DNA from: Candidatus Methylomicrobium oryzae
GTDB lineage: Bacteria; Pseudomonadota; Gammaproteobacteria; Methylococcales; Methylomonadaceae
Direction: 5' to 3'
NCBI RefSeq assembly: GCF_016745425.1
Contig: NZ_JAERVK010000013.1
Span: forward strand, 67,195-131,194
Length of the DNA stretch: 64,000 nucleotides
Positions 47,497 to 56,693 of the stretch are shown here, piece after piece (position 1 is the first letter of the stretch; every line of letters starts with the position of its first letter). The translations under genes and the position numbers were made by a program. The notes below the pieces were generated by a model, which was not told the DNA's origin, made no database searches, and saw only the letters and a program-made list of their open reading frames with translations.

Positions 47497-49035
47497 TTAG
47501 AACTGGAAGTACAAGAATTCGCTGATGTTGCCAAGATGCAGAATCGATATAACGGCGATAAAGCCGATTAGTACGCTCCAAATGGTGTTGGGTTGCCAGA
47601 TCAGTTTGTCCTCCAGAGCGTCACACCCCTTAGCCTTATAATCGATTGCTGGCTCGAAATGTCTCATTAATTGTTGAGTAGTGGGCCAGGCCATCAAAAT
47701 CCACAGCCAAAAGCACAAGATACCGAGCTTGAGGTAATGTTCCGTTGCGAAGTAACCGCTGTCGAAGCGAAATCCAATTGTTGTCATGAATTGTTCCAGG
47801 GGCCCGATATGTCCGTGCAGGTTACTCGGCAAATTGATCATGGCTTTCAAGATAGCCAAGGCTCCATCTATTGTGGTTGCTCTGAAGAAAACCCAGCCGA
47901 TTACGACAGCTAATAAGGTAAAAGTGCGGGCAATGCCCCTCGACCACCAACGGTCTATCGATACAGGAACGAGTCGTTGCCAAAGATGATTGATAACCAA
48001 GTACAGGCCGTGCAATCCTCCCCAAATAATAAAGTTCCATCCGGCACCGTGCCATAACCCTCCGAAAAGCATCGTAACGAATAAATTGAGATAGCGTCTG
48101 AATTCGCCTTTTCTGTTGCCGCCTAACGCGATGTAAAGGTAATCCCGCAAAAAACGGGACAAAGTCATGTGCCAGCGGCGCCAAAATTCAATGATATTGC
48201 AAGCTTGATAAGGCGCATTGAAATTAAGAGGGAAACGGATGCCAAATAATCTAGCGAGGCCAATCGCCATGTCGGAATAGCCGGAAAAATCGAAATAAAG
48301 CTGCAAGGTATAAGCGATGGCGCCTTCCCAGGCTTGAAAGCAATTTAACGTTCCGCCATTGTCGGCGATTAGAAATGCAGGGGAAGCATATGTGGCAAAA
48401 GTGTCTGCAATGGCAACCTTTTTGAACAGCCCGATGATAAAAACCGTTATTCCCACACTCAGATTAGACAATTGTGGCCGATAGGTTTCGGGTCTGGCAA
48501 ATTGCGGCAGCATTTCGCGGTGATGCACTATGGGGCCCGCTATCAGGTGTGGAAAAAAAACAACGAAAAGCACATAATGCAGAAAATTATACTCCCGCGT
48601 TTCTCCTCGATAAGCATCGACCAGATAGGCGATTTGGGTAAAAGTATAAAATGAAATAGCTAACGGTAGAATAATTTTATCGATATGCCAGTATAGGGAT
48701 GTAAGAGTATGAAGAGAATCAATTAGAAAATTGGTATATTTAAAATAACCGAGAAAAAATAAGTTGGTGCCGACGCCTATCCATAACGCTAATTTCTTTC
48801 TGCCTGAGTTCTGGTCGGACTGTCTAGACAATGCGACTCCGAAAGCGTAATTGAACAATATTGAGAAGAGTAAAAGACCGAGATAGGCAGGATTCCACCA
48901 TGCATAAAAAAATAGCGAGACGCCGATAAGCCAGCTTAGTGCGACTCGGTAGTGACCGAGATTGCCGAGATAAAAGAAAACAATTAGAGAGATAGGTAAA
49001 AAGAAAAAAATAAATTCATAGGAATTGAATAGCAT
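47497..49035 (-). CDS. MBOAT-family O-acyltransferase (AlgI-like)
   Basis: A 512-residue polytopic enzyme. The characteristic motifs are present: FWRRWHMTLSRFLRDYLYI and GGLWHGAGWNFIIWGGLHG, with the invariant His in GGLWHGAG. It closely resembles AlgI/PatA/DltB-type proteins that carry acetyl groups across the inner membrane for O-acetylation of polysaccharides. The SGNH-like gene follows by 12 bases (corrected start). The pair is a complete O-acetylation module. Confidence 0.93.
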   Translation of the reverse strand: MLFNSYEFIFFFLPISLIVFFYLGNLGHYRVALSWLIGVSLFFYAWWNPAYLGLLLFSILFNYAFGVALSRQSDQNSGRKKLALWIGVGTNLFFLGYFKYTNFLIDSLHTLTSLYWHIDKIILPLAISFYTFTQIAYLVDAYRGETREYNFLHYVLFVVFFPHLIAGPIVHHREMLPQFARPETYRPQLSNLSVGITVFIIGLFKKVAIADTFATYASPAFLIADNGGTLNCFQAWEGAIAYTLQLYFDFSGYSDMAIGLARLFGIRFPLNFNAPYQACNIIEFWRRWHMTLSRFLRDYLYIALGGNRKGEFRRYLNLFVTMLFGGLWHGAGWNFIIWGGLHGLYLVINHLWQRLVPVSIDRWWSRGIARTFTLLAVVIGWVFFRATTIDGALAILKAMINLPSNLHGHIGPLEQFMTTIGFRFDSGYFATEHYLKLGILCFWLWILMAWPTTQQLMRHFEPAIDYKAKGCDALEDKLIWQPNTIWSVLIGFIAVISILHLGNISEFLYFQF

Positions 49036-49050
49036 GAAAAATTCTAAAAA

Positions 49051-50514
49051 TTAAAATTGTAATAATAATTTTTTCTTCCATCGATCACGTTCAGTTTTTA
49101 ATGATGCGATAGGACAAAATAAAAAAAGCAAGCCATAAGTCATGCCGCCAATAGCAGTAAAACTGATCATGTAATCCAAGGGTTTTAATTCGATGTTGTA
49201 ATGGTTTAGGCCGTATTCAATTAAACCTAAAGCACTTGCCAATAAAGTGCTTAAAAATAAAGCAGGAGCTATGGCTTTTGAAAATTCCAGAAGCGTCACT
49301 TTAAGTCTCTTACAAGCACAATAAGCGAGACCTATATATAAAAAAATACTTCCTGGCAGCATACCCCAAGCTATCATTGCTATATCGTTTTGTTGAATGC
49401 CGTACCAACAGCCCAATCCAACTAAAAAAAAAGTCACTGATTGAATCTTAATTTCAGTACCTAATATATTCTGTGCAGCTATTACTGCTCCTGATCCATT
49501 ACCGAAACATCTTAACATTTGGCTAATGCAAAGAATTTGCAAAGGCATTACGGCCGGCCGCCAATTTTCTCCATATAATATGGTTACAAAAGGATCTGCT
49601 AACCATAACAAACCAATATAAAAGGGATATGTATATACACATACGAGGGTTATGGTTCGAAGATAAATATATTTGCTTTGGTTGAAGTTATCTTGTGTGG
49701 AAGAAAGTGCACGAAACACGGTTTGATAGGTAGAGCCCGCAATTAAAAGAACAGGATATTCGGATAAGCTATAGCCTTTGTTGAATAAACCGACAGTTTG
49801 GGATCCCATAAATTTACCCAGTAAAAAATTAGGGATTTGTAAGCGTAGATATTCGACAATGTCGTTGATTGAGAATTTAAAGCCATAGGTGCCTAAGCTT
49901 TTGGCGATTTCACTATCAAAAGCAAATGCTGGATAACATTGACTAAGAATAATCAGGGAAATCGACATAAATAAGGAGCCGATTAATCCTCCAAATATAA
50001 GGCTCCATACCCCATAGTCGTAGAAAGCTAGCAATACGCTGCATGTGCTAGAGACTATTAGACTGACTAAAGAGAGGACAGAAATCGATTTGAAACGCAT
50101 CTCACGCTTTAGTTTTGAGCTGGAAATGTTTAAGAATGGTCGAATAAGAAAATTTAAAGCGGAAACGCGAAGTAAGTCTGAATAAATGGGTTTGTCAAAC
50201 CATACTGCAATCCAAGGAGCGGCTAAGAAAAAAGCAGCATAGATTGATACACAGATACCCAGTTGAATGGTAAAAACCACATGAAAATGTTTCTGGGTAA
50301 TTTTCTTGGCTTGTATCAGGGCCTGGCCCATACCTCCACCGGCAATAAAACCCGCAACGCCGGTAAATACTTGGGTAGTAATTAATAACCCAAAATCAGA
50401 GGGTAAAAGTAGCCTGGCGAGTAAAATGCTAAATAAAAGTTCTAATACTCTTTGAGTTATATTGCCAGCAAACAGCCAAAGCGTATTTTTTCTAATTGAT
50501 AAATCTTTTTGCAT
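49051..50514 (-). CDS. Polysaccharide flippase (Wzx-like, MOP superfamily)
   Basis: A 487-residue protein with about 14 transmembrane helices. The opening NTLWLFAGNITQRVLELLFSILLARLLLPSDFGLL is typical of Wzx/WzxC-type flippases (Polysacc_synt). It moves the undecaprenyl-diphosphate-linked repeat unit to the periplasm. It is 15 bases upstream of the MBOAT gene. High A+T and many Ile/Phe/Tyr residues fit the membrane class. This is the only flippase of this class in the window besides the GtrA domain. Confidence 0.9.
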   Translation of the reverse strand: MQKDLSIRKNTLWLFAGNITQRVLELLFSILLARLLLPSDFGLLITTQVFTGVAGFIAGGGMGQALIQAKKITQKHFHVVFTIQLGICVSIYAAFFLAAPWIAVWFDKPIYSDLLRVSALNFLIRPFLNISSSKLKREMRFKSISVLSLVSLIVSSTCSVLLAFYDYGVWSLIFGGLIGSLFMSISLIILSQCYPAFAFDSEIAKSLGTYGFKFSINDIVEYLRLQIPNFLLGKFMGSQTVGLFNKGYSLSEYPVLLIAGSTYQTVFRALSSTQDNFNQSKYIYLRTITLVCVYTYPFYIGLLWLADPFVTILYGENWRPAVMPLQILCISQMLRCFGNGSGAVIAAQNILGTEIKIQSVTFFLVGLGCWYGIQQNDIAMIAWGMLPGSIFLYIGLAYCACKRLKVTLLEFSKAIAPALFLSTLLASALGLIEYGLNHYNIELKPLDYMISFTAIGGMTYGLLFLFCPIASLKTERDRWKKKLLLQF

Positions 50515-50583
50515 TAAATGTGCTGTTTAATTTGTTGTTCCGGGCAAGATAATATTTAAATCTTTCTATAATTAATATCTGTA

Positions 50584-51168
50584 TTATTTTTTTTCTAATG
50601 CATGTAAAAGCTTATTTAACTTTTTGGATGAGGGGGAATGCTTAAGTCCTATTTTTATAATTTTTTTAGCTTCGCTAATATTGTTTTGCTTTCTGTAGAT
50701 CTCGCTTAGTGCAGCATAAGCAGGAGATGGTTTTGGATTTAACCTTATACTTTCTTGATAATAATTTATCGCTTTAAGTGAATTTCCCATTAGCTCATAC
50801 ATTTGGCCAATATAATATGATGCTTGTGGCTGAAGAACAAACTGAGAGCTGGCATGTTGTTGAACATAGCCCATTTCTGAAATGGCACTTTCAAGGAGAT
50901 TGGTTCTTTCTTTTTTATCCATTAGCATTCTTGCTTTATCCATTTTCCAAAGTCCGAAACAATAATGATGGACATGTATAAAATCGGGTCCTAACTTCCT
51001 AGACCATACTTTTTTTAAATTTTTGTCATCGGTTAATCTTGCGCGGCAAAAAGGGGGGAGCATTGCTAAATCAAGCTCAGAAGTTATTACATTACTTAAA
51101 ATCCTGCTATGCGATATCGGAGAGTGTAATATTATGCTTATAAATATAATAAATTTTAGGATATTCAT
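50584..51168 (-). CDS. Small TPR-repeat exported protein
   Basis: A 194-residue protein with an N-terminal hydrophobic signal segment (ILKFIIFISIILHSPISHS) and at least two tetratricopeptide repeats in its second half (YYIGQMYELMGNSLKAINYYQESIRLNPKPSPAYAALSEIYRKQNN). Cys39 and other cysteines lie in the first part. It could assist assembly in the periplasm. No family assigned; the gene is about 70 bases upstream of the flippase gene. Confidence 0.7.
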   Translation of the reverse strand: MNILKFIIFISIILHSPISHSRILSNVITSELDLAMLPPFCRARLTDDKNLKKVWSRKLGPDFIHVHHYCFGLWKMDKARMLMDKKERTNLLESAISEMGYVQQHASSQFVLQPQASYYIGQMYELMGNSLKAINYYQESIRLNPKPSPAYAALSEIYRKQNNISEAKKIIKIGLKHSPSSKKLNKLLHALEKK

Positions 51169-51263
51169 GTCAAGCTATTGGTATGTCAGCTACGTGCATA
51201 AGGAAAGTTTTAAAAGTGATAATCTGGCATATTTTTAATTATAGGTGAATTTTACTTTGACTG

Positions 51264-52148
51264 TTATCTGTAGTTAATCTTTACATCTTTATTATTTAAT
51301 AAGTCAGATATATTGAGTGAGTTTGTGATTTTATTGAGATCAAAATTGATGTCAAGCTCTTCTGACTTGCTTGCCCCTTTTTTATAATCTTTTACGCTGA
51401 TTATTGAAAAATGTTCTTTACTTATCCAGCGCTCCGGAATTACTTTTATTTGACCGCCATAATAACGACGCCAGTATTCAATGCCGCAGCCATGATCATC
51501 ATAAAATTTATTACGCCTTTCAATTTCTGCAGGGCTTTTATCGGCATTTGGGTGGCTTTGAAATCCGCGCCACCAGCCGCATCCTTTTAAAAATTGGTCC
51601 TCGCTGGCTCTCCGGGTAGTGCAGGCTAGAACTTCCCAGAAACGATGATACTTTTTGTTGAAGAAATTGCGCATCCCTCCATAGGTTTTAACGGCAGCCA
51701 TTTCTCCGTCCTGTAATTGTTCAAAAATATGAGCGGCATGTTTCATTTTTTTTCGTGGCAATAACAAGTCGGAATGCCAAGTCGCGAGTTTATCAGCCCA
51801 TAGAAAAGCGAATTCAAGAGGAATATGCTGGTAAAATACCGGCAGTTGTAAGTCTCTATTGAAATCAATTGCAATCGCCCCCTCTACAAGAGGGGGGCAG
51901 CCGACGCCAAGATTAGGATCCCAACCTACGACGGGGGTCCAGCCAACCTCGAGAACCAGTTTTTGTTGTAATAGGCACCATTTATCATTCATGTTCCAGC
52001 ATAACCACGGCTTTTTAATGCCATCCATTTGCATTTTCCATTTTAATGCTGTTTCGACGATAAAATCATAAGGTATATCCCAATAACGCCAATGCCCCGT
52101 TCCTACTTTGCCAGAACCTTTTTGAATATCCCACGCATTTTGTTTCAC
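51264..52148 (-). CDS. Unknown protein, possibly GT-A-like
   Basis: A 294-residue cytoplasmic-looking protein that I cannot assign. It is very rich in Trp (about 14) and Lys. The middle shows AFLWADKLATWHSDLLLPRKKM and GEMAAVKTYGG, then CTTRRASEDQFLKGCGWWRGF and a YWRRYYGGQ ending, an arrangement that vaguely recalls nucleotide-diphospho-sugar transferases with WHSD in the place of a DXD metal motif. There is no signal peptide or membrane helix. It lies among glycosyltransferase genes, with about 100-base gaps on both sides. A sugar-transferring or sugar-modifying role is possible but unproven. Confidence 0.6.
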   Translation of the reverse strand: MKQNAWDIQKGSGKVGTGHWRYWDIPYDFIVETALKWKMQMDGIKKPWLCWNMNDKWCLLQQKLVLEVGWTPVVGWDPNLGVGCPPLVEGAIAIDFNRDLQLPVFYQHIPLEFAFLWADKLATWHSDLLLPRKKMKHAAHIFEQLQDGEMAAVKTYGGMRNFFNKKYHRFWEVLACTTRRASEDQFLKGCGWWRGFQSHPNADKSPAEIERRNKFYDDHGCGIEYWRRYYGGQIKVIPERWISKEHFSIISVKDYKKGASKSEELDINFDLNKITNSLNISDLLNNKDVKINYR

Positions 52149-52254
52149 TGATTCACCTTACTGGTTTATATAATTGGCTGCTTTGAGCATGTGCAATAAT
52201 ATCGCACAATACGAGTTAGCTTTTGATCTCTTAAGCTGGTTATTGGTTAGTTTT

Positions 52255-52923
52255 TCAAATAGCTAATATGAATTTATGTTCAGAGCCAAGATATAACTTA
52301 CCTGTTTTCGTAATAATCTCGTTCCTGTATTTGGATAGCATTGCAACGATTTTATCGAATGTAAAGAGGTGCTGATGTTCTAATTCTTCATGGGGGTGAA
52401 GGGCATCGTTAGGGACGCTGCACATTATTATTCCTCCGGGTTTTACTACCCTAACCATTTGCTTAATCGTTTTTTCTGGGTTATCAAGGTGTTCAAAAAC
52501 TTCAGTTGCAACAGCTATATCGAAGGCATTGTCTGGCAGGGGAATATTTGGCAATTTGCTGACAATAGTTTTAAAGCCTTCTTTTTCCAGTTGTTCACAA
52601 GCCCAATCTGAGAAGTCCAAGCAGGTTAGGTCAGCATTTTTTTGTTCTCTAATAATTTTGGAAAGGCGGCCTACCCCGCAGCCGACATCTAGAACTTTTA
52701 CGCCTGTAGGAATTTGTTCCAAAATAAGCTTAAATAATTCTACATAGTCTCGTTGGACAGAATCATTAGCCCATTCATTATTCCAGTAGTCCCGGGTATT
52801 GATATTTGTGCGGCCAAATTTTATCAGTTTGTATAATTTATGCAATCTGGTTCGGATTCTGTCTTCCAACAAGTTATTAAAGTAATTTGTAATTCGCCAT
52901 GGGATTATATTTGTGGATTGCAT
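52255..52923 (-). CDS. Class I SAM-dependent methyltransferase
   Basis: A 222-residue protein with motif I VLDVGCGVGRLSKI (S-adenosylmethionine binding), acidic LTCLDFSDWA and FDIAVATEVFEHLDNPE. It resembles methyltransferases in glycan loci that methylate sugar hydroxyls or carboxylates. The N-terminal 40 residues are basic and might associate with the membrane. Substrate unknown. Confidence 0.85.
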   Translation of the reverse strand: MQSTNIIPWRITNYFNNLLEDRIRTRLHKLYKLIKFGRTNINTRDYWNNEWANDSVQRDYVELFKLILEQIPTGVKVLDVGCGVGRLSKIIREQKNADLTCLDFSDWACEQLEKEGFKTIVSKLPNIPLPDNAFDIAVATEVFEHLDNPEKTIKQMVRVVKPGGIIMCSVPNDALHPHEELEHQHLFTFDKIVAMLSKYRNEIITKTGKLYLGSEHKFILAI

Positions 52924-52986
52924 AATGTTATATTGAAAAGTTTTTAATAAGGCGGTCGACTTTTCGTTAAATAGAATGCGATTTTG

Positions 52987-54336
52987 TCAGAATTGAATTT
53001 CAACTTTAGAGATGACTTGTCTGGTTTTTCCCGAGATTTCTGAAGGGATATTATTTAAAAATTTTATATCAATTTGACATTTATTGCCGAATCTGGCTTT
53101 GAATTTATTCTCGATGCTTTTTTGTCCGATGGAAGTCCAATGCGGGTTTGTATGAATCAGAATCTCGAATTCGTTGATATCGTGCTGAATGATTTTAAAC
53201 TGTTCGACACCTTCGGTTTCGCGCAGAATATAAATAGCGGCCAACGCATGCACAATAGAGCCGTCTTGATGTACCAGAAAATCAGTACTACGGCCATGTA
53301 CTTGGCTGATGATAGGTAATCCCCGTCCATCTCGATCGGTCTCGCTGGATAGCGTAGCCATGTCCCCGGTGCGGTAGCGAATGAAAGGTTGAGCCTCCGA
53401 GCATAAGCCGGTGACAACGATTTCGCCGGTTTCGCCCAGTTTTACCGGGTTGCCCTGTCCATCAAGCACCTCAACAATATTGCTTTCACTCATCTGTACC
53501 ATCTGTTGGTGACGGTTTTCGTGACAAATGAATCCGGCGTCGCGGCTGCCGTATTCGTTTGCGACCGGAGCCTGGAATGTTTCTGAAATAAGCGTTCGTT
53601 GCTCAGGATAGAGCGGTTCTCCGGTGGTGCAGACGACTTTTAGATTGGGGAGGTTGAGTTTCTTGCCGGTTTGTTGAGCATATTTGCACAATAATGTAAG
53701 GCTGCTGGCATAGCCGTAAATGCCTCTGGGCTGGAATTTTTCGATCGCATTCAAATATTCCTTCATTTTTTCAGGCGACATTTGAAAGGCGTTGAGCAGT
53801 AATTGGTTGAGCAGGCGGTCGCGTATCGTTTTAATGTGGTCGGTTTTGTTGAGCTCGACTGGCGCGCCCCATAAATAGACTTCCGGTTCGCCTACATTGA
53901 ATCCGAACCAACGTCGGGCTCGTATTCTGCTGGCTGCATCCGCCGCTTGACGCTGTCTTCCATAGTAAAAAATCAATGGCTGTCCGCTCGAACCGCCCGT
54001 GGTGTAACGGTATGCCCCGCCCGGTACCCCATGCCAGACCATTTGATCGCCGTGTTGTTGGGCGTCGATTCGGGTCATCGTCGGGAGTTTGTGTAGATCG
54101 TCGGGCGTAATTTTATCGAGATTAAGCCCTGTTTTTTCTATGCGGTGCGCGTGCCAAGGCGAATGTTCTTTCGCTGTTTTTAATAAAGTTTGTAATTTTT
54201 GCGTTTGCAGCGCTTCGATTTCACTTCGGGGTAGCCATTGAGTTCTTTCTAATTCTTGTAAATAAGAAAATGTCGGCCGGTTGAGCAGTTTTTCTTGAAG
54301 AGGGTAAAGGATGTTTCCAGATATGAAGGGGTTCAT
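52987..54336 (-). CDS. CapK-like/phenylacetate-CoA-ligase-family adenylate-forming protein
   Basis: About 449 residues. The adenylation core is visible: YRYTTGGSSGQPLIFYYG, TGEPLYPEQ, YGSRDAGFICHE and FIRYRTGDMATL. Proteins of this group (CapK, PaaK-like) occur in capsule loci, often with unknown acceptors. I start at ATG 54336 (MNPFISG), which follows the glycosyltransferase stop by 19 bases; the longer frame would begin inside that gene. It may activate an acid for attachment to the glycan. Confidence 0.85.
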   Translation of the reverse strand: MNPFISGNILYPLQEKLLNRPTFSYLQELERTQWLPRSEIEALQTQKLQTLLKTAKEHSPWHAHRIEKTGLNLDKITPDDLHKLPTMTRIDAQQHGDQMVWHGVPGGAYRYTTGGSSGQPLIFYYGRQRQAADAASRIRARRWFGFNVGEPEVYLWGAPVELNKTDHIKTIRDRLLNQLLLNAFQMSPEKMKEYLNAIEKFQPRGIYGYASSLTLLCKYAQQTGKKLNLPNLKVVCTTGEPLYPEQRTLISETFQAPVANEYGSRDAGFICHENRHQQMVQMSESNIVEVLDGQGNPVKLGETGEIVVTGLCSEAQPFIRYRTGDMATLSSETDRDGRGLPIISQVHGRSTDFLVHQDGSIVHALAAIYILRETEGVEQFKIIQHDINEFEILIHTNPHWTSIGQKSIENKFKARFGNKCQIDIKFLNNIPSEISGKTRQVISKVEIQF

Positions 54337-54355
54337 TATTTGATAGGAAATTATT

Positions 54356-55585
54356 TTAAGCTTGAATAAGCCGTTTATAAATTGCTTGCACTTTTTCGGC
54401 ATGCGTTTCGATGGCAAAGGTTTTCAGTGCGTGCTGGCGCGCATTATTCCCTAGCTTTAAACGTAGCTCATTGTTCTTATAATACCTTTCAATTTGTTCG
54501 GCAAACGAGTTTGCCTCTCTCGGCGTGAACAATAGACCGGTTTTCTCGTGCTCTATCATTTCGGCCGCTCCGCCATGATTGGGGCCTATCAGGGGGCGGC
54601 CCATTGCCATGCACTCAATAACTACTGTTCCAAGCGGTTCAGGGCTTGTCGACGCTGATACGACGACATCAAGCCCGTTATAAACGGTTTCCATTTTACT
54701 CATATGGCCGGTAAATACGATAATGTCGTCGAGTCCTTCGTCGACAACCCGCTGGCGTAGCATTTGTTCGTAAGCTTGGCAGTCATTAGGCGTGCCGCCG
54801 ACGATAATCATTTTCAGATGCGGAATTTTATTGCGTAACAGTCGTGCTGCGTCAAGGAATAGCTCCTGGCCTTTCCAGGGGATTAACAGGCCGATCAAAC
54901 CGACCGCGAAATCACTTTTATCGATGCTGTATTGTTTGCGAAATTCGGCGCCATCTGTGTTCAAATTCAGTCTTTCCAATTCAATGCCGTCATAAATCAC
55001 GTCGATATTTTCAGAAGCCACCTGCAGTTTTTGCTGCATGCTTTTCGAAACCCAATGCGACACCGAAATAAAGCGGTCAGGCAGGGAGAAAGCCCATTTC
55101 ATGAGTCTGGATCCGTCCTGGTCGCCACGCACGTGACATACGGTTGGGATTTTCAGTAGGCTGCCGACCAATAAAGCCGCCCGGTTGCAGAGAGGCTCGT
55201 TATTAGCATGAATCAGATTGACCTTTAAGCGCCATGCAGTCCAGAACAATTGGATAAAAAAAGGTAAAAAATTGAAAAGATCGTCGGTTCTCGCCAGTAA
55301 TTGGTTGATCGCAAAGCGCAAGCCCGGAACTTGATCGGGCCATTTTGCGGGATCGAGTAACCGATGCGCACCCACAATGTCGATATGCCTGTCCGGAATG
55401 TGTTTCCAGATCGCTTCTTGAGCTATTTCCTGATAGTGAGGGCCGGTTCTGCCGGTTACTACGATAGGGATATATTTACTACGGTCCAGATTTCTGACTA
55501 AATGCCGAAGGCAAATGATTGCGCCGCCGTAGCCGATGCCGTTTTCAACATAAAGAATTCGTTTAGGAGCAGGCGAAGTGGGCAT
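54356..55585 (-). CDS. Glycosyltransferase family 4
   Basis: A 409-residue GT-B enzyme. The N-terminal half has ILYVENGIGYGGAIICLRHLVR and HANNEPLCNRAAL; the C-terminal half has VGLIGLLIPWKGQELFL, KMIIVGGTPNDC and the donor site SPEPLGTVVIECMAMGRPLIGPNHGG. It lies between a GT2 gene and the CapK-like gene in the leftward operon. Donor and linkage unknown. Confidence 0.9.
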   Translation of the reverse strand: MPTSPAPKRILYVENGIGYGGAIICLRHLVRNLDRSKYIPIVVTGRTGPHYQEIAQEAIWKHIPDRHIDIVGAHRLLDPAKWPDQVPGLRFAINQLLARTDDLFNFLPFFIQLFWTAWRLKVNLIHANNEPLCNRAALLVGSLLKIPTVCHVRGDQDGSRLMKWAFSLPDRFISVSHWVSKSMQQKLQVASENIDVIYDGIELERLNLNTDGAEFRKQYSIDKSDFAVGLIGLLIPWKGQELFLDAARLLRNKIPHLKMIIVGGTPNDCQAYEQMLRQRVVDEGLDDIIVFTGHMSKMETVYNGLDVVVSASTSPEPLGTVVIECMAMGRPLIGPNHGGAAEMIEHEKTGLLFTPREANSFAEQIERYYKNNELRLKLGNNARQHALKTFAIETHAEKVQAIYKRLIQA

Positions 55586-55748
55586 AGAGCAAATGGTTTA
55601 TTTGATGGACTCGTTAATAGTGAGCAGTAAATCAATAAAGGCGTCAGGCAAAATTTAGTGTAGTAAAAATACCGTGGAATGGTTTATTTTTTATAAGTGA
55701 TTTGGAAAAAGCAGTTTTTTACTGGACTCGAGATTAATCGGCCTATAC

Positions 55749-56690
55749 TCATAAATTTTTGATTTTTCTCATTGTCGCTATCATTTGCGGCGAGAGATAA
55801 CAAAATAGCCAATAAAATAGGGCGCGCTTGTTCGGTTTTTGCCTGAGGCTAGCCGAAAAAGCTTTTCGAGCATTAAATAAGTTTAAGTTGTCAAAATGCC
55901 AGTAGCCAAGGCTGGCATAAGCATCAGCAACCAGCCGGGCTGGATTGATCCGTTGCGCTTTCAATTCTTGCGAGGCCGTTTTTTTGATGGATTGCATGAC
56001 CTTCACTAAATCATCCAGTAAAGCCGCGGTCATCTGGGTGGCATTATTGCCATGCTGCCGGCGCAGCATCAATATTTCGGGAATGCAGGATATAGGATAT
56101 TTTGTCGCTATTCTGGCCCATAATTCTAAATCCTCGCCGAAACGTATAGTCTGATTAAACAAGCCAGCTTCAATTAGTGTGGTTTTATTCACCAGCACGG
56201 TACCGGTCGGGATGAAGTTTTTGGTGACTAACTCAGACAATGCATTGGGAATGGCTTTGCCGTTCAGGTGTTGAAACTTTTCAAGTAAGTTGTGTTTGGC
56301 TAGTACGGATTGAGTAATGATCCGGTCTTCATGGTCGATTTCGGTCATGTCTCCGGCAATCAGAGCGAGGCTTGGGTAGGTCTTTAATAAATTAATCTGC
56401 TTTTCGATTTTGTCGGTTGTCCACTGGTCGTCAGCGTCCAGAAAAGCAATCCAATCGCCGCCTGCAGCCTTGATTCCGGTATTTCTTGCTGCCGATGGTC
56501 CTTGATTTTGCTGTTTGATGTATTTAATTGGACCAGGCAAGTTTACGACAATTTCCGCTGTGGCATCAGTCGAGCCGTCGTCAACGACGATAATTTCCAA
56601 CACGGGATGTGTTTGCATTAGGATACTGCGGACGGCATCGGCGATAAACTCGGCGCTGTTGTAGGCAGGAATAATGGCGCTGATATTCAT
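55749..56690 (-). CDS. Glycosyltransferase family 2
   Basis: A 313-residue GT-A enzyme: SAIIPAYNSAEFIADAV, VDDGSTDATAEIV, GPSAARNTGIKAAGG and the metal-binding FLDADDQW. GEDLELWARIATKYPI is typical of GT2. Coupled closely (3 bases) to the deacetylase-like gene just upstream. Confidence 0.9.
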   Translation of the reverse strand: MNISAIIPAYNSAEFIADAVRSILMQTHPVLEIIVVDDGSTDATAEIVVNLPGPIKYIKQQNQGPSAARNTGIKAAGGDWIAFLDADDQWTTDKIEKQINLLKTYPSLALIAGDMTEIDHEDRIITQSVLAKHNLLEKFQHLNGKAIPNALSELVTKNFIPTGTVLVNKTTLIEAGLFNQTIRFGEDLELWARIATKYPISCIPEILMLRRQHGNNATQMTAALLDDLVKVMQSIKKTASQELKAQRINPARLVADAYASLGYWHFDNLNLFNARKAFSASLRQKPNKRALFYWLFCYLSPQMIATMRKIKNL

Positions 56691-56693
56691 TTT

